Assembly (NCBI GenBank): GCA_900472485.1
Contig: UCII01000004.1
Span: 186,001 to 250,000, forward strand
Direction: 5' to 3'
Length of the DNA stretch: 64,000 bases
Origin: Hyphomicrobiales bacterium
GTDB lineage: Bacteria > Pseudomonadota > Alphaproteobacteria > Rhizobiales > Rhizobiaceae
The notes below the pieces were generated by a model. It worked only from the letters and a program-made list of their open reading frames with translations, did not search any database and was not told the DNA's origin. Of the stretch, positions 44,469 to 53,680 are shown one piece after another. A program made the position numbers and the translations under genes. Position 1 is the stretch's first letter. Every line of letters begins with the position of its first letter.

Positions 44469-46259
44469 ATGCATCGCTATCGCAGCCACACATGCGCCGC
44501 CCTGCGCAAGTCCGACGTCGGTTCGACCGTCCGCATCTCCGGCTGGGTTCATCGCGTCCGAGATCATGGCGGCGTGCTGTTCATCGACCTGCGCGATCAC
44601 TACGGCATCACCCAGGTCGTTGCCGACCCTGATTCTCCGGCCTTCAAGCTCGCCGAAACCGTTCGCGGCGAGTGGGTGATCCGCGTCGACGGCCTCGTGA
44701 AGGCCCGTACGGAAGACACCGTCAACAAGAACATGCCGACCGGCGAGATCGAGCTTTACGCGCAGGAGATCGAAGTGCTCTCCGCTGCCAAGGAGCTGCC
44801 GCTTCCTGTTTTCGGCGAACCGGACTATCCGGAAGACGTTCGCCTGAAGTATCGCTTCCTCGATCTTCGCCGCGAAACGCTGCACAAGAACATCGTCAAG
44901 CGTACGCAGGTCATTTCCTCGATGCGCCGCCACATGGGCGAAGTCGGTTTCACCGAATACACGACCCCGATCCTGACGGCATCGTCGCCGGAAGGCGCGC
45001 GCGACTTCCTCGTGCCGAGCCGTATCCACCCCGGCACCTTCTACGCGCTGCCGCAGGCGCCGCAGCAGTACAAGCAGCTGCTGATGGTCGCCGGCTTCGA
45101 CCGCTATTTCCAGATCGCGCCGTGCTTCCGCGATGAAGATCCGCGCGCCGATCGTCTGCCGGGCGAATTCTACCAGCTCGACCTCGAGATGAGCTTCGTC
45201 ACCCAGGAAGACGTCTGGAACACGATGGGGCCGCTGATGACCCAGGTGTTCGAGGAGTTTGCCGAAGGCAAGCCGGTCACCAAAGAGTGGCCGCGCATCC
45301 CTTACGATGTTGCCATCCGCAAATACGGCTCCGACAAGCCGGACCTGCGCAATCCGATCGTCATGGAAGCCGTCACCGAGCATTTTGCCGGCTCGGGCTT
45401 CAAGGTCTTCGCCAACATGATCGCCTCCAACCCGAAGGTCGAAGTCTGGGCCATCCCGGCCAAGACCGGCGGTTCGCGCGCATTCTGCGACCGCATGAAC
45501 GCCTGGGCGCAGAGCCAGGGCCAGCCGGGCCTCGGCTACATCTTCTGGCGCAAGGAAGGCGAGAAGCTCGAAGGCGCAGGTCCGCTTGCCAAGAACATCG
45601 GCGAAGAGCGCACCGATGCGATCCGCACCCAGCTCGGCCTCGATGACGGCGACGCCTGCTTCTTCGTCGCCGGCGATCCCGCCAAATTCTACAAGTTTGC
45701 CGGCGAGGCTCGCACCCGGGCCGGCGAAGAGCTGAACCTGGTCGACCGCGACCGCTTCGAGCTGTGCTGGATCGTCGACTTCCCGTTCTTCGAATGGAGC
45801 GAGGAAGAAAAGAAGGTCGATTTCGCCCACAACCCGTTCTCGATGCCGCAGGGTGGCCTCGAGGCGCTGCAGACCCAGGATCCGCTGACAATCAAGGCGT
45901 TCCAGTACGACGCCGTCTGCAACGGCTTCGAAATCGCCTCGGGCTCGATCCGTAACCAGTCGCCGGAAACCATGGTTGCTGCCTTCGAAAAGGTCGGCCT
46001 CAGCCAGACCGACGTCGAAGAGCGCTTTGGCGGCCTTTACCGCGCCTTCCAGTATGGTGCGCCTCCGCACGGCGGCGCTGCCTTCGGTATCGACCGTATC
46101 GTCATGCTGTTGGTCGGCGCCAAGAACCTGCGCGAGATCTCGCTGTTCCCGATGAACCAGCAGGCGCAGGATCTCCTGATGGGTGCTCCCTCGGCCGCAA
46201 CGCCGACGCAACTGCGCGAACTGGCGATCCGCCCGGTACCGCCGGTCAAGAAGGACTAA
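44469..46259 (+). CDS. aspS: Aspartyl-tRNA synthetase (non-discriminating type likely)
   Basis: AspRS charges tRNA-Asp. The 596-residue bacterial-type enzyme begins [18 protein letters not shown]. It has the OB-fold anticodon domain [19 protein letters not shown], the class II catalytic core ([13 protein letters not shown], then [32 protein letters not shown]), a GAD insertion, and the final motif 3, [18 protein letters not shown] in the anticodon domain, where E. coli has DLGS, is the form I recall for non-discriminating AspRS that also charges tRNA-Asn for GatCAB to amidate. The ATG at 44469 fits the family N-terminus. A bidirectional terminator follows. Confidence 0.96.
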   Translation: MHRYRSHTCAALRKSDVGSTVRISGWVHRVRDHGGVLFIDLRDHYGITQVVADPDSPAFKLAETVRGEWVIRVDGLVKARTEDTVNKNMPTGEIELYAQEIEVLSAAKELPLPVFGEPDYPEDVRLKYRFLDLRRETLHKNIVKRTQVISSMRRHMGEVGFTEYTTPILTASSPEGARDFLVPSRIHPGTFYALPQAPQQYKQLLMVAGFDRYFQIAPCFRDEDPRADRLPGEFYQLDLEMSFVTQEDVWNTMGPLMTQVFEEFAEGKPVTKEWPRIPYDVAIRKYGSDKPDLRNPIVMEAVTEHFAGSGFKVFANMIASNPKVEVWAIPAKTGGSRAFCDRMNAWAQSQGQPGLGYIFWRKEGEKLEGAGPLAKNIGEERTDAIRTQLGLDDGDACFFVAGDPAKFYKFAGEARTRAGEELNLVDRDRFELCWIVDFPFFEWSEEEKKVDFAHNPFSMPQGGLEALQTQDPLTIKAFQYDAVCNGFEIASGSIRNQSPETMVAAFEKVGLSQTDVEERFGGLYRAFQYGAPPHGGAAFGIDRIVMLLVGAKNLREISLFPMNQQAQDLLMGAPSAATPTQLRELAIRPVPPVKKD

Positions 46260-46284
46260 GTCCTTCAGGGCTTACCAAAATGCA

Positions 46285-46316
46285 AAAAACCGGCGACCGA
46301 AATCGCCGGTTTTTTT
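46285..46316. terminator. Bidirectional terminator between aspS and the serine hydrolase gene
   Basis: AAAACCGGCGA (46286-46296) pairs with TCGCCGGTTTT around a 5-nt loop, followed by TTTTTTT on the plus strand and preceded by an A run that gives T on the minus strand. It lies between convergent genes. Confidence 0.85.
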
Positions 46317-46336
46317 GCTTAATAGGCCGATGTCAG

Positions 46337-47506
46337 TCAGATCGCAGCGTAGATCGCCTTCGCCAGATCTATGGTGAACTGGCCCCACATACCCTCAAGG
46401 GTCGTATTGGTCAGGGCGACCACCGTCAGGCCCTTTTCGGCGTCGACGAACCAGCTGTGCCCATAGACGCCTCCCCATTTGATCGTGCCAGCCGAGAAGG
46501 GAACCTGCGCGACCAGGGGATCGAGGACAACGGACCAGCCGTAGCCGAACCCGAAACCGGCCTGCTGCGCCTGCATATGCCCGCCCGCCTGATCGGCCAT
46601 CATGGTTTTCACTGTATCGGCCGATAGCAGCGGTGCACCGCCCTTCCTGATCGTGTCCAGAATGGCAAGGATGTCGCTTGCCGTTCCGGCCATGCCGGCG
46701 CCGCCGGAGTGATAGGATGCGGGATCGAATATCCTGTCGGGGGCAAAGCGGATCACGCCGTCGAAGATTGGAACGAGCGCCTCGTCGCCCATTCGCTGCG
46801 GCTCTGGAGTACCATTCACATAGGCAGCTGCCAGGCGGCTGCGGTCGCGCACGTAGAAGCCCGTGTCAGAAAGGCCGAGCGGCTTCGTGACAAGATCGGC
46901 AACCGCATCGCCGAGCGGGCCGCCGGTTTCCTTCTCGATGATGCCGCCAAGGACATCCATCGCCAGGGAATACTGCCAGTTTTCGCCGGGCGCGAAGAGA
47001 AGGGGCGCGCTGGCGAGGCGCGGGAGGTTGTCAGCCAATGATCGGCCTGGAGTGTCCAGCCCGTCGGATACGCCAGCCTTGTGATAGGGGCCGTCTTGCG
47101 CCTCGGCGAATGTGTAGCCCAGCCCGGAGGTGTGGGTGAGAAGATGCCGGATGCGGATAACGGCTTCACCGCCATCCGGCAGACGCGGCCGGAAATCCGG
47201 CAGCCACTTGGTGATCGGATCGTCGAGCCCGATACGGCCTTGTTCGACGAGCCGCATGGCGGCAATGGTGACGATCGGCTTGGTGACGGAGGCAAGGCGG
47301 AAGATGGCATCTTCCCGCATTGCGACTTTGTTTTCCCGATCCGCCAGACCGGCGGCGCGGGCGTAGACCAATTCTCCATCCTGAGCGATCAGAACGACGC
47401 TCCCGACCAGCCTCTTTTCGGCTAGGGCGGAATCGATTGCAGCATCGACGCCTTCCGCAAGGCTGCCGTCGCTGATGCGTGTGGAATTTTCCAGGGGAAG
47501 ACTCAT
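46337..47506 (-). CDS. Serine hydrolase, beta-lactamase/esterase family (class C fold)
   Basis: A 389-residue serine hydrolase of the penicillin-binding-protein/class C beta-lactamase superfamily. The nucleophile motif is SVTK at residues 73-76, in IFRLASVTKPIVTIAAMRLVEQG. The second motif, Y-x-[NS], reads YSL in WQYSLAMDVLGGIIE, and HSWF in GGVYGHSWFVDAEKG occupies the KTG region as in EstB-type esterases. No signal peptide is visible, so it is probably a cytosolic esterase rather than a beta-lactamase. It is divergent from a TetR gene; the 66-bp space between them carries repeated half sites, so TetR control is likely. Confidence 0.83.
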   Translation of the reverse strand: MSLPLENSTRISDGSLAEGVDAAIDSALAEKRLVGSVVLIAQDGELVYARAAGLADRENKVAMREDAIFRLASVTKPIVTIAAMRLVEQGRIGLDDPITKWLPDFRPRLPDGGEAVIRIRHLLTHTSGLGYTFAEAQDGPYHKAGVSDGLDTPGRSLADNLPRLASAPLLFAPGENWQYSLAMDVLGGIIEKETGGPLGDAVADLVTKPLGLSDTGFYVRDRSRLAAAYVNGTPEPQRMGDEALVPIFDGVIRFAPDRIFDPASYHSGGAGMAGTASDILAILDTIRKGGAPLLSADTVKTMMADQAGGHMQAQQAGFGFGYGWSVVLDPLVAQVPFSAGTIKWGGVYGHSWFVDAEKGLTVVALTNTTLEGMWGQFTIDLAKAIYAAI

Positions 47507-47525
47507 GAGGCAAAACCTTATATAA

Positions 47526-47585
47526 TCACAATGACCATTCCTGAATAAACCAAGTCGGGAAATAATTCTAGAGTGACCATTGTGA
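47526..47585. promoter_or_regulatory. Repeated operator-like sites between the serine hydrolase and tetR genes
   Basis: AATGACCATT (47530-47539) is a near-palindrome (AATG and CATT around AC). A second copy, AGTGACCATT, lies at 47572-47581 and overlaps the tetR start. TCACAATG (47526-47533) and CATTGTGA (47578-47585) form a perfect inverted pair 44 bp apart. The placement suggests self-regulation by TetR and repression of the divergent hydrolase. Confidence 0.5.
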
Positions 47586-48235
47586 AAAATATTGAAGAGA
47601 AGAACAATTCTTCACCGCGTAAGCGCGGGCGCCCGCCTGCCTTCGATCGCGAAACGGTTCTTGCCGCGGCGCGGAATACTTTTTGGAAGCACGGCTATGA
47701 CGGTTCCTCCATTGCCGATCTGACGGCCGCCATGGGCATCACGCCGCAAAGCCTCTATGCGGCCTTCGGTTCGAAGGCCGACCTCTATCGCGAGACGCTC
47801 GATCAATATCGGCGCATGCCTCGTCCGGAACCCGGCAATCCCTTTCAGGACAAGCTGGATACCGTGACTGCCTTCGAGCGCTTTCTGACGAACTCTGCCA
47901 GGATCTTCACGGCCCCGGAGCATCCAAAGGGGTGCATGATATCTACAGCGGTACTGAATTGCGCCGAGGAGAACGAACCGATCGCCCATCATGTCGCATC
48001 GATGCGCCTGCAGACGCTGGATATCTTCACCGCCCGGATCGCGCGCGGCATCGAGGAGGGAGACATCCGGCCTGACGCCGACCCTCGCTCGCTGGCGCGT
48101 TTTCTCGGTGCGATCGTGCAGGGCATGTCCGTTCAGGCGCGCGATGCGGCGACGACGGAGGAGCTGCTTGCCCTGATGTCCCATGCGCTTAACGAGCTCA
48201 GGACGTATCAGCTTCCAAAAGCCTCCGGGCTTTGA
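47573..48235 (+). CDS. TetR family transcriptional regulator
   Basis: A 220-residue one-component repressor. The N-terminal DNA-binding domain has RKRGRPPAFDRETVLAAARNTFWKHGYDGSSIADLTAAMGITPQSLYAAFGSKADLYRETLD at about residues 16-78, with the helix-turn-helix at DLTAAMGITPQSLYAAFGSK. The C-terminal ligand domain contains PKGCMISTAVLNCAEENEP, similar to AcuR/NemR-like members. The apparent start is a GTG at 47573; a second in-frame GTG at 47582 is possible. Ligand unknown. It probably controls the divergent serine hydrolase. A terminator follows. Confidence 0.88.
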   Translation: MTIVKNIEEKNNSSPRKRGRPPAFDRETVLAAARNTFWKHGYDGSSIADLTAAMGITPQSLYAAFGSKADLYRETLDQYRRMPRPEPGNPFQDKLDTVTAFERFLTNSARIFTAPEHPKGCMISTAVLNCAEENEPIAHHVASMRLQTLDIFTARIARGIEEGDIRPDADPRSLARFLGAIVQGMSVQARDAATTEELLALMSHALNELRTYQLPKASGL

Positions 48236-48242
48236 GGCAAAG

Positions 48243-48273
48243 AAAAACCCGGCGACCGAGATCGCCGGGTTTT
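48243..48273. terminator. Bidirectional terminator after the tetR gene
   Basis: AACCCGGCGA and TCGCCGGGTT form a perfect 10-bp stem around CCGAGA-type loop sequence, flanked by A and T runs, between convergent genes. It resembles the aspS terminator in its CCGGCGACCGA core. Confidence 0.82.
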
Positions 48274-48295
48274 GAATGGTTCGACGAGCGGTCAC

Positions 48296-49483
48296 TCAGT
48301 CGTTCGAGGAAACCTTGAGGCCGATAACCTGCGGGATCGTCGTCGGTGCGCCCATGGCGGCGCCGATGATCATCGGCACCGGCACCGGCTTGCCCGGAGC
48401 GGCGGTGACGGTCAGGCTCTTCGGGTTGTCGAGATAAGTGCTGACCGCCGCGGAGACGGCATTCTGCAGCTCCGGAATGTTGAGCTGCGCCATCATGATC
48501 GGCGTCATTGCCTTCAGTGTGTCGGCAAGCTGCTTGCCCGTGACGCCCTGCTGCTTGCCGGCAAAATCGAGCGCACGTGCCGTGATCGATGCGTCGTCGA
48601 AGCGGATCTGGGCGCTGTTGAAGGTGAGCTGCTGCAGCAGGCCGAGCATGGCGAGGCCGGCGGACTGCTGTGCTTCCTGCTGGTTCGGATTGGAGCGAAC
48701 CGTCTTCAGCGCATCCTGCAGCGACTTGGCGAAGGCAGGCGTGTAGCCGGAAATGCTGAAGGCGAGATTCAGCTTGCCGATATCCCTGAAGTCGAAGGAA
48801 TATTCGCTGATGTTGATGGTGCCAGGCCCCATGTCCCAGCTGCCCTTCATGGAGACAGTGCCGTCGATCTGCTGCAGCTTCAGCGCGTCGATCGCTTCCT
48901 TGGTCTTCGCATCGTCGACCTTGCTGAGATCGGCCTTGATGCCATTGATCTTGGCGTCGAAGTCGAGGCCCGACTTGTCGTCGCGCTTCTTCATGTTGGC
49001 GTCGGCGCCCTCGATCGAGAACACTTCGGTATCGTCCTTGGTCACGGATACGGCGCCGGCATGGGCGCTCTTGTAATAGAGCAGCGAGCTCAGGTCGCCC
49101 TTGCTCGAGTCGGCCGGAATCTCGACGCCGGTCAGCTTGAGGTCGGTGGCGGAAACGGAGGCGCCGTCCTTGTTGAAATCAACATCCGCAAAATCGATTT
49201 CCTCGATCGTGTAGCCGCCATTATTTTCCTCGACGCCATCGAGGGTGATGTCGCCGAGCGGAATGCTGTCTTCCATGCCGGCGGGCTTGAAGCTTGTGCC
49301 CTTCAGCGTCACCGTGCTTCCGTCGACATCGATGCCTGTGGCAGCAATCGAACCGCCCTGCTGGCCATAGACGTCGTTGATCTTCTTCAGCAGATCATTG
49401 CCGTCGAGCGCAAAGGCGGAGCTGGCGAAAGACAGGATGGCGGCACTGCACAGCATCAGCCGCGTGGTCCGATAGAAAGTCAT
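48296..49483 (-). CDS. Periplasmic protein of unknown function
   Basis: A 395-residue exported protein I do not recognise. The signal peptide MTFYRTTRLMLCSAAILSFASSAFA is cleaved near residue 25 before LDGNDLLKKIND. The mature part consists of repeated beta-strand pieces with acidic turns (GIDVDGSTVTLKGTSF, then IPLGDITLDGVEENNGGYTIEEIDFADVDF, and DASITARALDF), giving a beta-rich domain like those that bind lipids or the outer membrane. It ends in PVPVPMIIGAAMG and VIGLKVSSND. The ATG at 49483 follows GAGGAACGCC, while the 83 in-frame codons upstream are noncoding. It is divergent from parC with 230 bp between them. Confidence 0.72.
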   Translation of the reverse strand: MTFYRTTRLMLCSAAILSFASSAFALDGNDLLKKINDVYGQQGGSIAATGIDVDGSTVTLKGTSFKPAGMEDSIPLGDITLDGVEENNGGYTIEEIDFADVDFNKDGASVSATDLKLTGVEIPADSSKGDLSSLLYYKSAHAGAVSVTKDDTEVFSIEGADANMKKRDDKSGLDFDAKINGIKADLSKVDDAKTKEAIDALKLQQIDGTVSMKGSWDMGPGTINISEYSFDFRDIGKLNLAFSISGYTPAFAKSLQDALKTVRSNPNQQEAQQSAGLAMLGLLQQLTFNSAQIRFDDASITARALDFAGKQQGVTGKQLADTLKAMTPIMMAQLNIPELQNAVSAAVSTYLDNPKSLTVTAAPGKPVPVPMIIGAAMGAPTTIPQVIGLKVSSND

Positions 49484-49713
49484 GATGGCGTTCCTCGTTG
49501 AGCCGGTGGTATTGGCGGGGGCGTACAGATTGAGCGTGTACTGCGCTGACTTATATTGATCTTTCTCTGAAAATCCAACGACAATGAATGTAGAGCGCCA
49601 GTGCAGCAAAAATGTATCGATAGCCACCCCGCAATATGCTTGAAACGCCTTCATCCACAGGTGCTTTCCGCTGATTTCTTGCTGTGAATCGCCATCTCTT
49701 ATAGTCAAGGGCC

Positions 49714-51972
49714 ATGGGAAAAAATCTGACACCGCCGCCCGGTGACGGCGACGACAACATCCTTCCGGTCGATCTGAAGGCCGCGCTCGAGGAGCGCTAC
49801 CTGGCCTATGCCTTGTCGACGATTACGCAACGCGCGCTTCCGGACGTCCGCGACGGGCTGAAGCCGGTACATCGCCGTATCGTTTATGCGATGAGCGAGA
49901 TGGGGCTGCGCCCCAATGCCGCCTTCCGCAAATGCGCCAAGATCGTCGGCGAGGTGATGGGTAACTATCACCCGCATGGCGACCAATCGATCTATGATGC
50001 ACTGGCGCGCCTGGCGCAGGATTTCTCGCAGCGCTACACGCTGGTCAACGGCCAGGGCAATTTCGGCAATATCGACGGCGATAGCCCGGCTGCGATGCGT
50101 TACACCGAATCCAAGATGACGGCGGTTTCCGAGCTGCTGCTCGAGGGCATCGACCAGGATGCCGTGGATTTCCGCGACACCTATGACGAGTCGAATTCCG
50201 AGCCGATCGTTCTGCCTGGAGCTTTCCCCAATCTGCTCGCCAACGGCTCTTCTGGCATCGCCGTCGGGATGGCGACCTCTATCCCGCCGCACAATGCTCA
50301 CGAGCTTTGCGATGCCGCCCTGCATCTGATCAAGGATCGCGATGCGACGGTCGAGAAGCTGGTGGAGCTGTATATTCCAGGGCCGGACTTTCCGACCGGC
50401 GGCATCATCATCGATGATCGCCAGAGCATTATCGAAAGCTACAAGACCGGCCGTGGCGGCTTCCGTGTCCGATCGAAGTGGGAGATCGAGGATCTCGGTC
50501 GTGGCGGCTACCAGATCGTTATCACGGAAATTCCGTTTCAGGTGCAGAAGTCGCGGCTGATCGAAAAGATTGCCGAGTTGCTGCTGGCACGCAAGCTGCC
50601 GCTGCTCGAGGACATTCGTGACGAATCCGCCGAGGATATCCGGGTCGTTCTCGTGCCGAAAAGCCGCACAGTCGACGCGACGATCCTGATGGAATCGATG
50701 TTCAAGCTCACCGAGCTTGAGAGCCGGTTCCCGCTCAACATGAACGTCCTGTCCATGGGCCGCATCCCCAAGGTCATGGCCTTGAACGACGTGCTGAAAG
50801 AGTGGCTGGATCATCGCCGCGAAGTCCTGCTGCGCCGCTCGCGCTTCCGGCTGGCGGCCATCGAAAAGCGCCTCGAAATCCTCGGCGGCTTGCTGATTGC
50901 CTATCTCAACATCGATGAGGTCATCGCCATCATCCGCGAGGAGGATGAGCCGAAGCCTGTCATGATGGAGCGGTTCGGCCTCACGGACAATCAGGTCGAG
51001 GCGATCCTCAACATGCGGCTGCGCTCCTTGCGCAAGCTGGAAGAATTCGAAATCCGTAAGGAGTTTGACGGCCTGACGAAGGAGAAGGCCGACATCGAGG
51101 CACTGCTCGCTTCGGACGAGAAGCAGTGGCAGACGGTTGCCTGGGAAATCGGCGAGGTGAAGAAGAAGTTCGCCAAGGCGACCGAGATCGGTCGCCGCCG
51201 CACGCAGTTTGCCGAAGCGCCTGAAGCCGATGATGAGGCCATCCAGCAGGCGATGATCGAGAAGGAACCGATTACCGTCGTCGTCTCCGAAAAGGGTTGG
51301 ATCCGCGCCCTCAAAGGCCATATTTCCGATACGTCCTCGCTGACCTTCAAGGAGGGCGACGCTCTCAAGGTTGCTTTCCCGGCGCAGACGACGGACAAGA
51401 TCCTCATCATCACGACGGGCGGCAAGGCCTATACGCTCGGCGGCGACAAGCTGCCCGGCGGCCGCGGCCATGGCGAGCCGCTGCGCATTATGATCGACAT
51501 GGAAAACGATCAGGATGTGCTGACCGCCTTCGTCCACGATCCGCAGCGCAAGCAGATGATCGCATCGACGGCAGGCAACGGCTTCATCGTTGCCGAGGCG
51601 GAACTGGTCGCCAATACCCGCAAGGGCAAGCAGATCATGAATGTCTCCTATCCCGACGAGACCAAGCTTCTCGTCCCGATATCAGGCGACCATGTTGCCG
51701 TGGTCGGCGAGAACCGCAAGATGATCATCTTCCCGCTCGCGCAGGTGCCGGAAATGTCGCGCGGCAAGGGCGTGCGCTTGCAGAAATACAAGGACGGCGG
51801 CATCGCGGATGTCAGGTGCTTCGCGATCGCCGATGGCCTGACATGGGAAGACAGTGCCGGCCGCACCTTCACCAAGACCAAGGACGAATTGGTGGAATGG
51901 CTGGGCGACCGCGCCGGCGCCGGTCGTGCCGTGCCGAAGGGCTTCCCCAGGAGCGGCAGGTTTTCTGGGTGA
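49714..51972 (+). CDS. parC: DNA topoisomerase IV subunit A
   Basis: ParC with ParE decatenates daughter chromosomes. The 752-residue protein contains the GyrA/ParC breakage-reunion domain. [39 protein letters not shown] leads into the quinolone-region block [20 protein letters not shown] near residue 85-105. The catalytic Tyr is in [10 protein letters not shown] near 128. The C-terminal part has beta-pinwheel repeats ([25 protein letters not shown]). It is topo IV rather than gyrase by its overall N-terminal form and length. Its stop TGA lies inside a structured repeat shared with moaD. AAGGG precedes the ATG. Confidence 0.94.
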   Translation: MGKNLTPPPGDGDDNILPVDLKAALEERYLAYALSTITQRALPDVRDGLKPVHRRIVYAMSEMGLRPNAAFRKCAKIVGEVMGNYHPHGDQSIYDALARLAQDFSQRYTLVNGQGNFGNIDGDSPAAMRYTESKMTAVSELLLEGIDQDAVDFRDTYDESNSEPIVLPGAFPNLLANGSSGIAVGMATSIPPHNAHELCDAALHLIKDRDATVEKLVELYIPGPDFPTGGIIIDDRQSIIESYKTGRGGFRVRSKWEIEDLGRGGYQIVITEIPFQVQKSRLIEKIAELLLARKLPLLEDIRDESAEDIRVVLVPKSRTVDATILMESMFKLTELESRFPLNMNVLSMGRIPKVMALNDVLKEWLDHRREVLLRRSRFRLAAIEKRLEILGGLLIAYLNIDEVIAIIREEDEPKPVMMERFGLTDNQVEAILNMRLRSLRKLEEFEIRKEFDGLTKEKADIEALLASDEKQWQTVAWEIGEVKKKFAKATEIGRRRTQFAEAPEADDEAIQQAMIEKEPITVVVSEKGWIRALKGHISDTSSLTFKEGDALKVAFPAQTTDKILIITTGGKAYTLGGDKLPGGRGHGEPLRIMIDMENDQDVLTAFVHDPQRKQMIASTAGNGFIVAEAELVANTRKGKQIMNVSYPDETKLLVPISGDHVAVVGENRKMIIFPLAQVPEMSRGKGVRLQKYKDGGIADVRCFAIADGLTWEDSAGRTFTKTKDELVEWLGDRAGAGRAVPKGFPRSGRFSG

Positions 51973-52033
51973 GGAGCGGTCGGGCAAAGCCCGAGCAATC
52001 GGCCCAGTGGGGTCGATTGCAGCGACGAACGCC
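51967..52033 (+). repeat. Two-hairpin intergenic repeat, copy 2 (after parC)
   Basis: The repeat begins GGGTGAGGAGCGGTCGGGC, in which TGA is the parC stop, and continues through a CGGGC/GCCCG hairpin and a second hairpin GCAATCG (51995-52001) with CGATTGC (52014-52020). It aligns with the minus-strand sequence 20144-20079. The inner stem differs between copies (CCC-GGG here, AT-AT there) but stays paired. Confidence 0.75.
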
Positions 52034-52122
52034 GGAGCTCTAGCGAAGGGCCGGGTGGTGCGTCGTCTCGACTGCGAAAGCCTGGGCGGAACCTTGACGA
52101 GGGCGGATCGACGCCTGAGGCT

Positions 52123-52512
52123 TCAATCTGTGTAGGGAACGCAGACGTCTCGCAGGAAGCGTGTCGCTCCCTCTTCATCGATTTCTCCGGCGGCCACTGC
52201 TATGACGAAGCTGTAAAGATTGGCGTCTGTCGTTTGAATACGGTAGCCGTTTTCCATAAGAAAAACTGCTGTCGCCACGATGGCGATGCGCTTGTTGCCA
52301 TCTATGAAGGCGTGGTTTTTCGCCAACCCAAATAGATAAGCGGCCGCTAGTTCGATGATATCATCACTGCCGTACTGAGCTTTGTTAATCGGGCGTGCCA
52401 AGGCGGATTCGCGGGAGCCCTCGTCTCGTAGACCATAGGAGCCGCCGAACCTTTTGATCTGCATCTTATGCAATTGCTCAATGAGCGGCCTAGTCAGGAA
52501 GATAAAGGGCAT
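52123..52512 (-). CDS. Death-on-curing (Doc) family toxin
   Basis: A 129-residue Fic/Doc-fold toxin. The active site HAFIDGNKR at residues 67-75 fits the HxFx[D/N]GNKR motif, and the rest (RDEGSRESALARPINKAQYGSDDIIELAAAYLFGLAKN) is typical of Doc, including the ALARP segment that precedes the catalytic helix. Doc proteins phosphorylate elongation factor Tu and stop translation; that activity here is inferred from the motif. The ATG overlaps the antitoxin stop by one base (TAATG), so both are coupled and the antitoxin is made first. The partner is AbrB-like, not a Phd protein. Confidence 0.88.
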   Translation of the reverse strand: MPFIFLTRPLIEQLHKMQIKRFGGSYGLRDEGSRESALARPINKAQYGSDDIIELAAAYLFGLAKNHAFIDGNKRIAIVATAVFLMENGYRIQTTDANLYSFVIAVAAGEIDEEGATRFLRDVCVPYTD

Positions 52513-52733
52513 TATTCTGCCAGCTTCTTGAGTGCCACTTTATATTGATCCATGAAGCGCTGCGCATGCTCCATCTGGCGTGCAAAATCCGCGTCAGCCG
52601 GCTGCATCAGCAATCCGCCATCTTTCAAGCTGAGTTCCAACCTGTCACCGGCTCCGAGACCAAGCTGATCCAGGACTTCTTTCGGAATAATCACGCCCTC
52701 GGAATTGCCGATTTTGCGGATGGTGACGTTCAT
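52512..52733 (-). CDS. AbrB/MazE/SpoVT-type antitoxin
   Basis: A 73-residue antitoxin. The N-terminal swapped-hairpin DNA-binding fold MNVTIRKIGNSEGVIIPKEVLDQLGLGAGDRLELSLKDGG covers residues 1-40; the Ile-Gly-Asn-Ser and Pro-Lys-Glu-Val-Leu blocks are classical for AbrB/MazE proteins. The C-terminal tail (DFARQMEHAQRFMDQYKVALKKLAE) is helical and would bind and neutralise the Doc toxin. A 29-bp near-perfect palindrome lies 10 bp before its start and probably mediates autorepression. AbrB-Doc pairings exist in alphaproteobacteria but are less common than Phd-Doc. Confidence 0.88.
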   Translation of the reverse strand: MNVTIRKIGNSEGVIIPKEVLDQLGLGAGDRLELSLKDGGLLMQPADADFARQMEHAQRFMDQYKVALKKLAE

Positions 52734-52742
52734 GTCTCAGCT

Positions 52743-52771
52743 CCAATGTGATAACCCAGTTATAACATTGG
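52743..52771 (-). promoter_or_regulatory. Operator/promoter palindrome of the toxin-antitoxin operon
   Basis: On the plus strand CCAATGTGATAAC (52743-52755) is matched by GTTATAACATTGG (52759-52771), with 12 of 13 positions complementary around CCA. Position just upstream of the antitoxin start is the classic place for TA autoregulation. TATAAC within the arm may serve as part of a -10 box. It ends 13 bp from the EamA transporter stop. Confidence 0.65.
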
Positions 52772-52783
52772 AAGAGGACTACT

Positions 52784-53680
52784 TCAATGCGCAAGGCTCT
52801 CTGCGGTGATTGCTGCTCTGGCTTTCACCCGCGCCTGCCAGAGCGAGTGACCTGCCAGTGCCAGGATTAGTATCGCGCCGCCGGCAAGCGTCGTGTTGGT
52901 CGGCGCCTCCGAGAAGATCATCCAGACCCAGATCGGTGCGAGGATCGTTTCCAGCAGATAGAACATTGCCACTTCCGGTGCCGAAAGAAAACGCGTGCCC
53001 GTCGCAAGGCACCAGAAGGAAAGCGGCATTAGCACGGCGCCGTCGAAAAGGATCCAGCCGGGATGGTCTATGGAAAAGCCCGAGGGCACCATATGATAGA
53101 GCCCGACTGCCGCCGGAATGACGGCCGCCAGCAAGGACGCAAAACCCATGTCCCGGCCCGAGGCGCGGCTGATCGTGATGGCACAGGCGATGGAAAGCGA
53201 TGCGAGCACGGAAAGCGCGTCGCCAAGCAGATGCCCAGCCTCCATGCCGTCACCCACAATCAGGCCAACACCGAGGATCATGACAGCCATGGTAATGAAG
53301 GTGGAAAGGGCAGGGCGCTCTTTCAGGAAAATCCAGGACAGCAGCGCGGTGAACATCGGGTTGAGCGCGATGATGAAGACCACATTTGCCGCCTTGGTAT
53401 AATAGACGGCGAGAAGGAAGGTGATGGTGGTCAGCCCATAGAAGAAGCCAACGGGAATTCCGAGCCAGCCCGGTAACGCAGTCTTCAGCGAGCCAGTGAC
53501 CCGGCGAATGACGAAAAGGGCGGCCAGCGCCACGACGATGGTCGCAAGGCTGCGGGCAGACAGTACCGACCAGACTTCGCCGCTGGAAAGTCGTATCAGC
53601 GGAATATCCATCGACAGCGCCAGACCGCCGAGCGTCGTCAGCAGCAGGCCCTTCTTATGGTCCGAGAGATGGGAAAACAT
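52784..53680 (-). CDS. EamA/DMT family transporter
   Basis: A drug/metabolite-transporter-type membrane protein of 298 residues. It has ten hydrophobic segments arranged as two five-helix EamA repeats, with a conserved NPMFTALLSWIFLKERP at the end of the first repeat and LLETILAPIWVWMIFSEAPT at the second. The start MFSHLSDHKKGLLLTTLGGLALSMDIPLIRLSSG is normal. Substrates of this family range from amino acids to nucleotide sugars, and none can be assigned. Its ATG directly follows the bpt stop (TGAATG), suggesting one transcript with bpt upstream. The stop is 12 bp from the TA operator. Confidence 0.87.
   Translation of the reverse strand: MFSHLSDHKKGLLLTTLGGLALSMDIPLIRLSSGEVWSVLSARSLATIVVALAALFVIRRVTGSLKTALPGWLGIPVGFFYGLTTITFLLAVYYTKAANVVFIIALNPMFTALLSWIFLKERPALSTFITMAVMILGVGLIVGDGMEAGHLLGDALSVLASLSIACAITISRASGRDMGFASLLAAVIPAAVGLYHMVPSGFSIDHPGWILFDGAVLMPLSFWCLATGTRFLSAPEVAMFYLLETILAPIWVWMIFSEAPTNTTLAGGAILILALAGHSLWQARVKARAAITAESLAH

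Noticed and set aside
44337..46211. A 624-codon frame antisense to aspS
   Set aside because: Composition is Arg/Asp/His-rich as expected of a mirror frame, and aspS is clearly the real gene.
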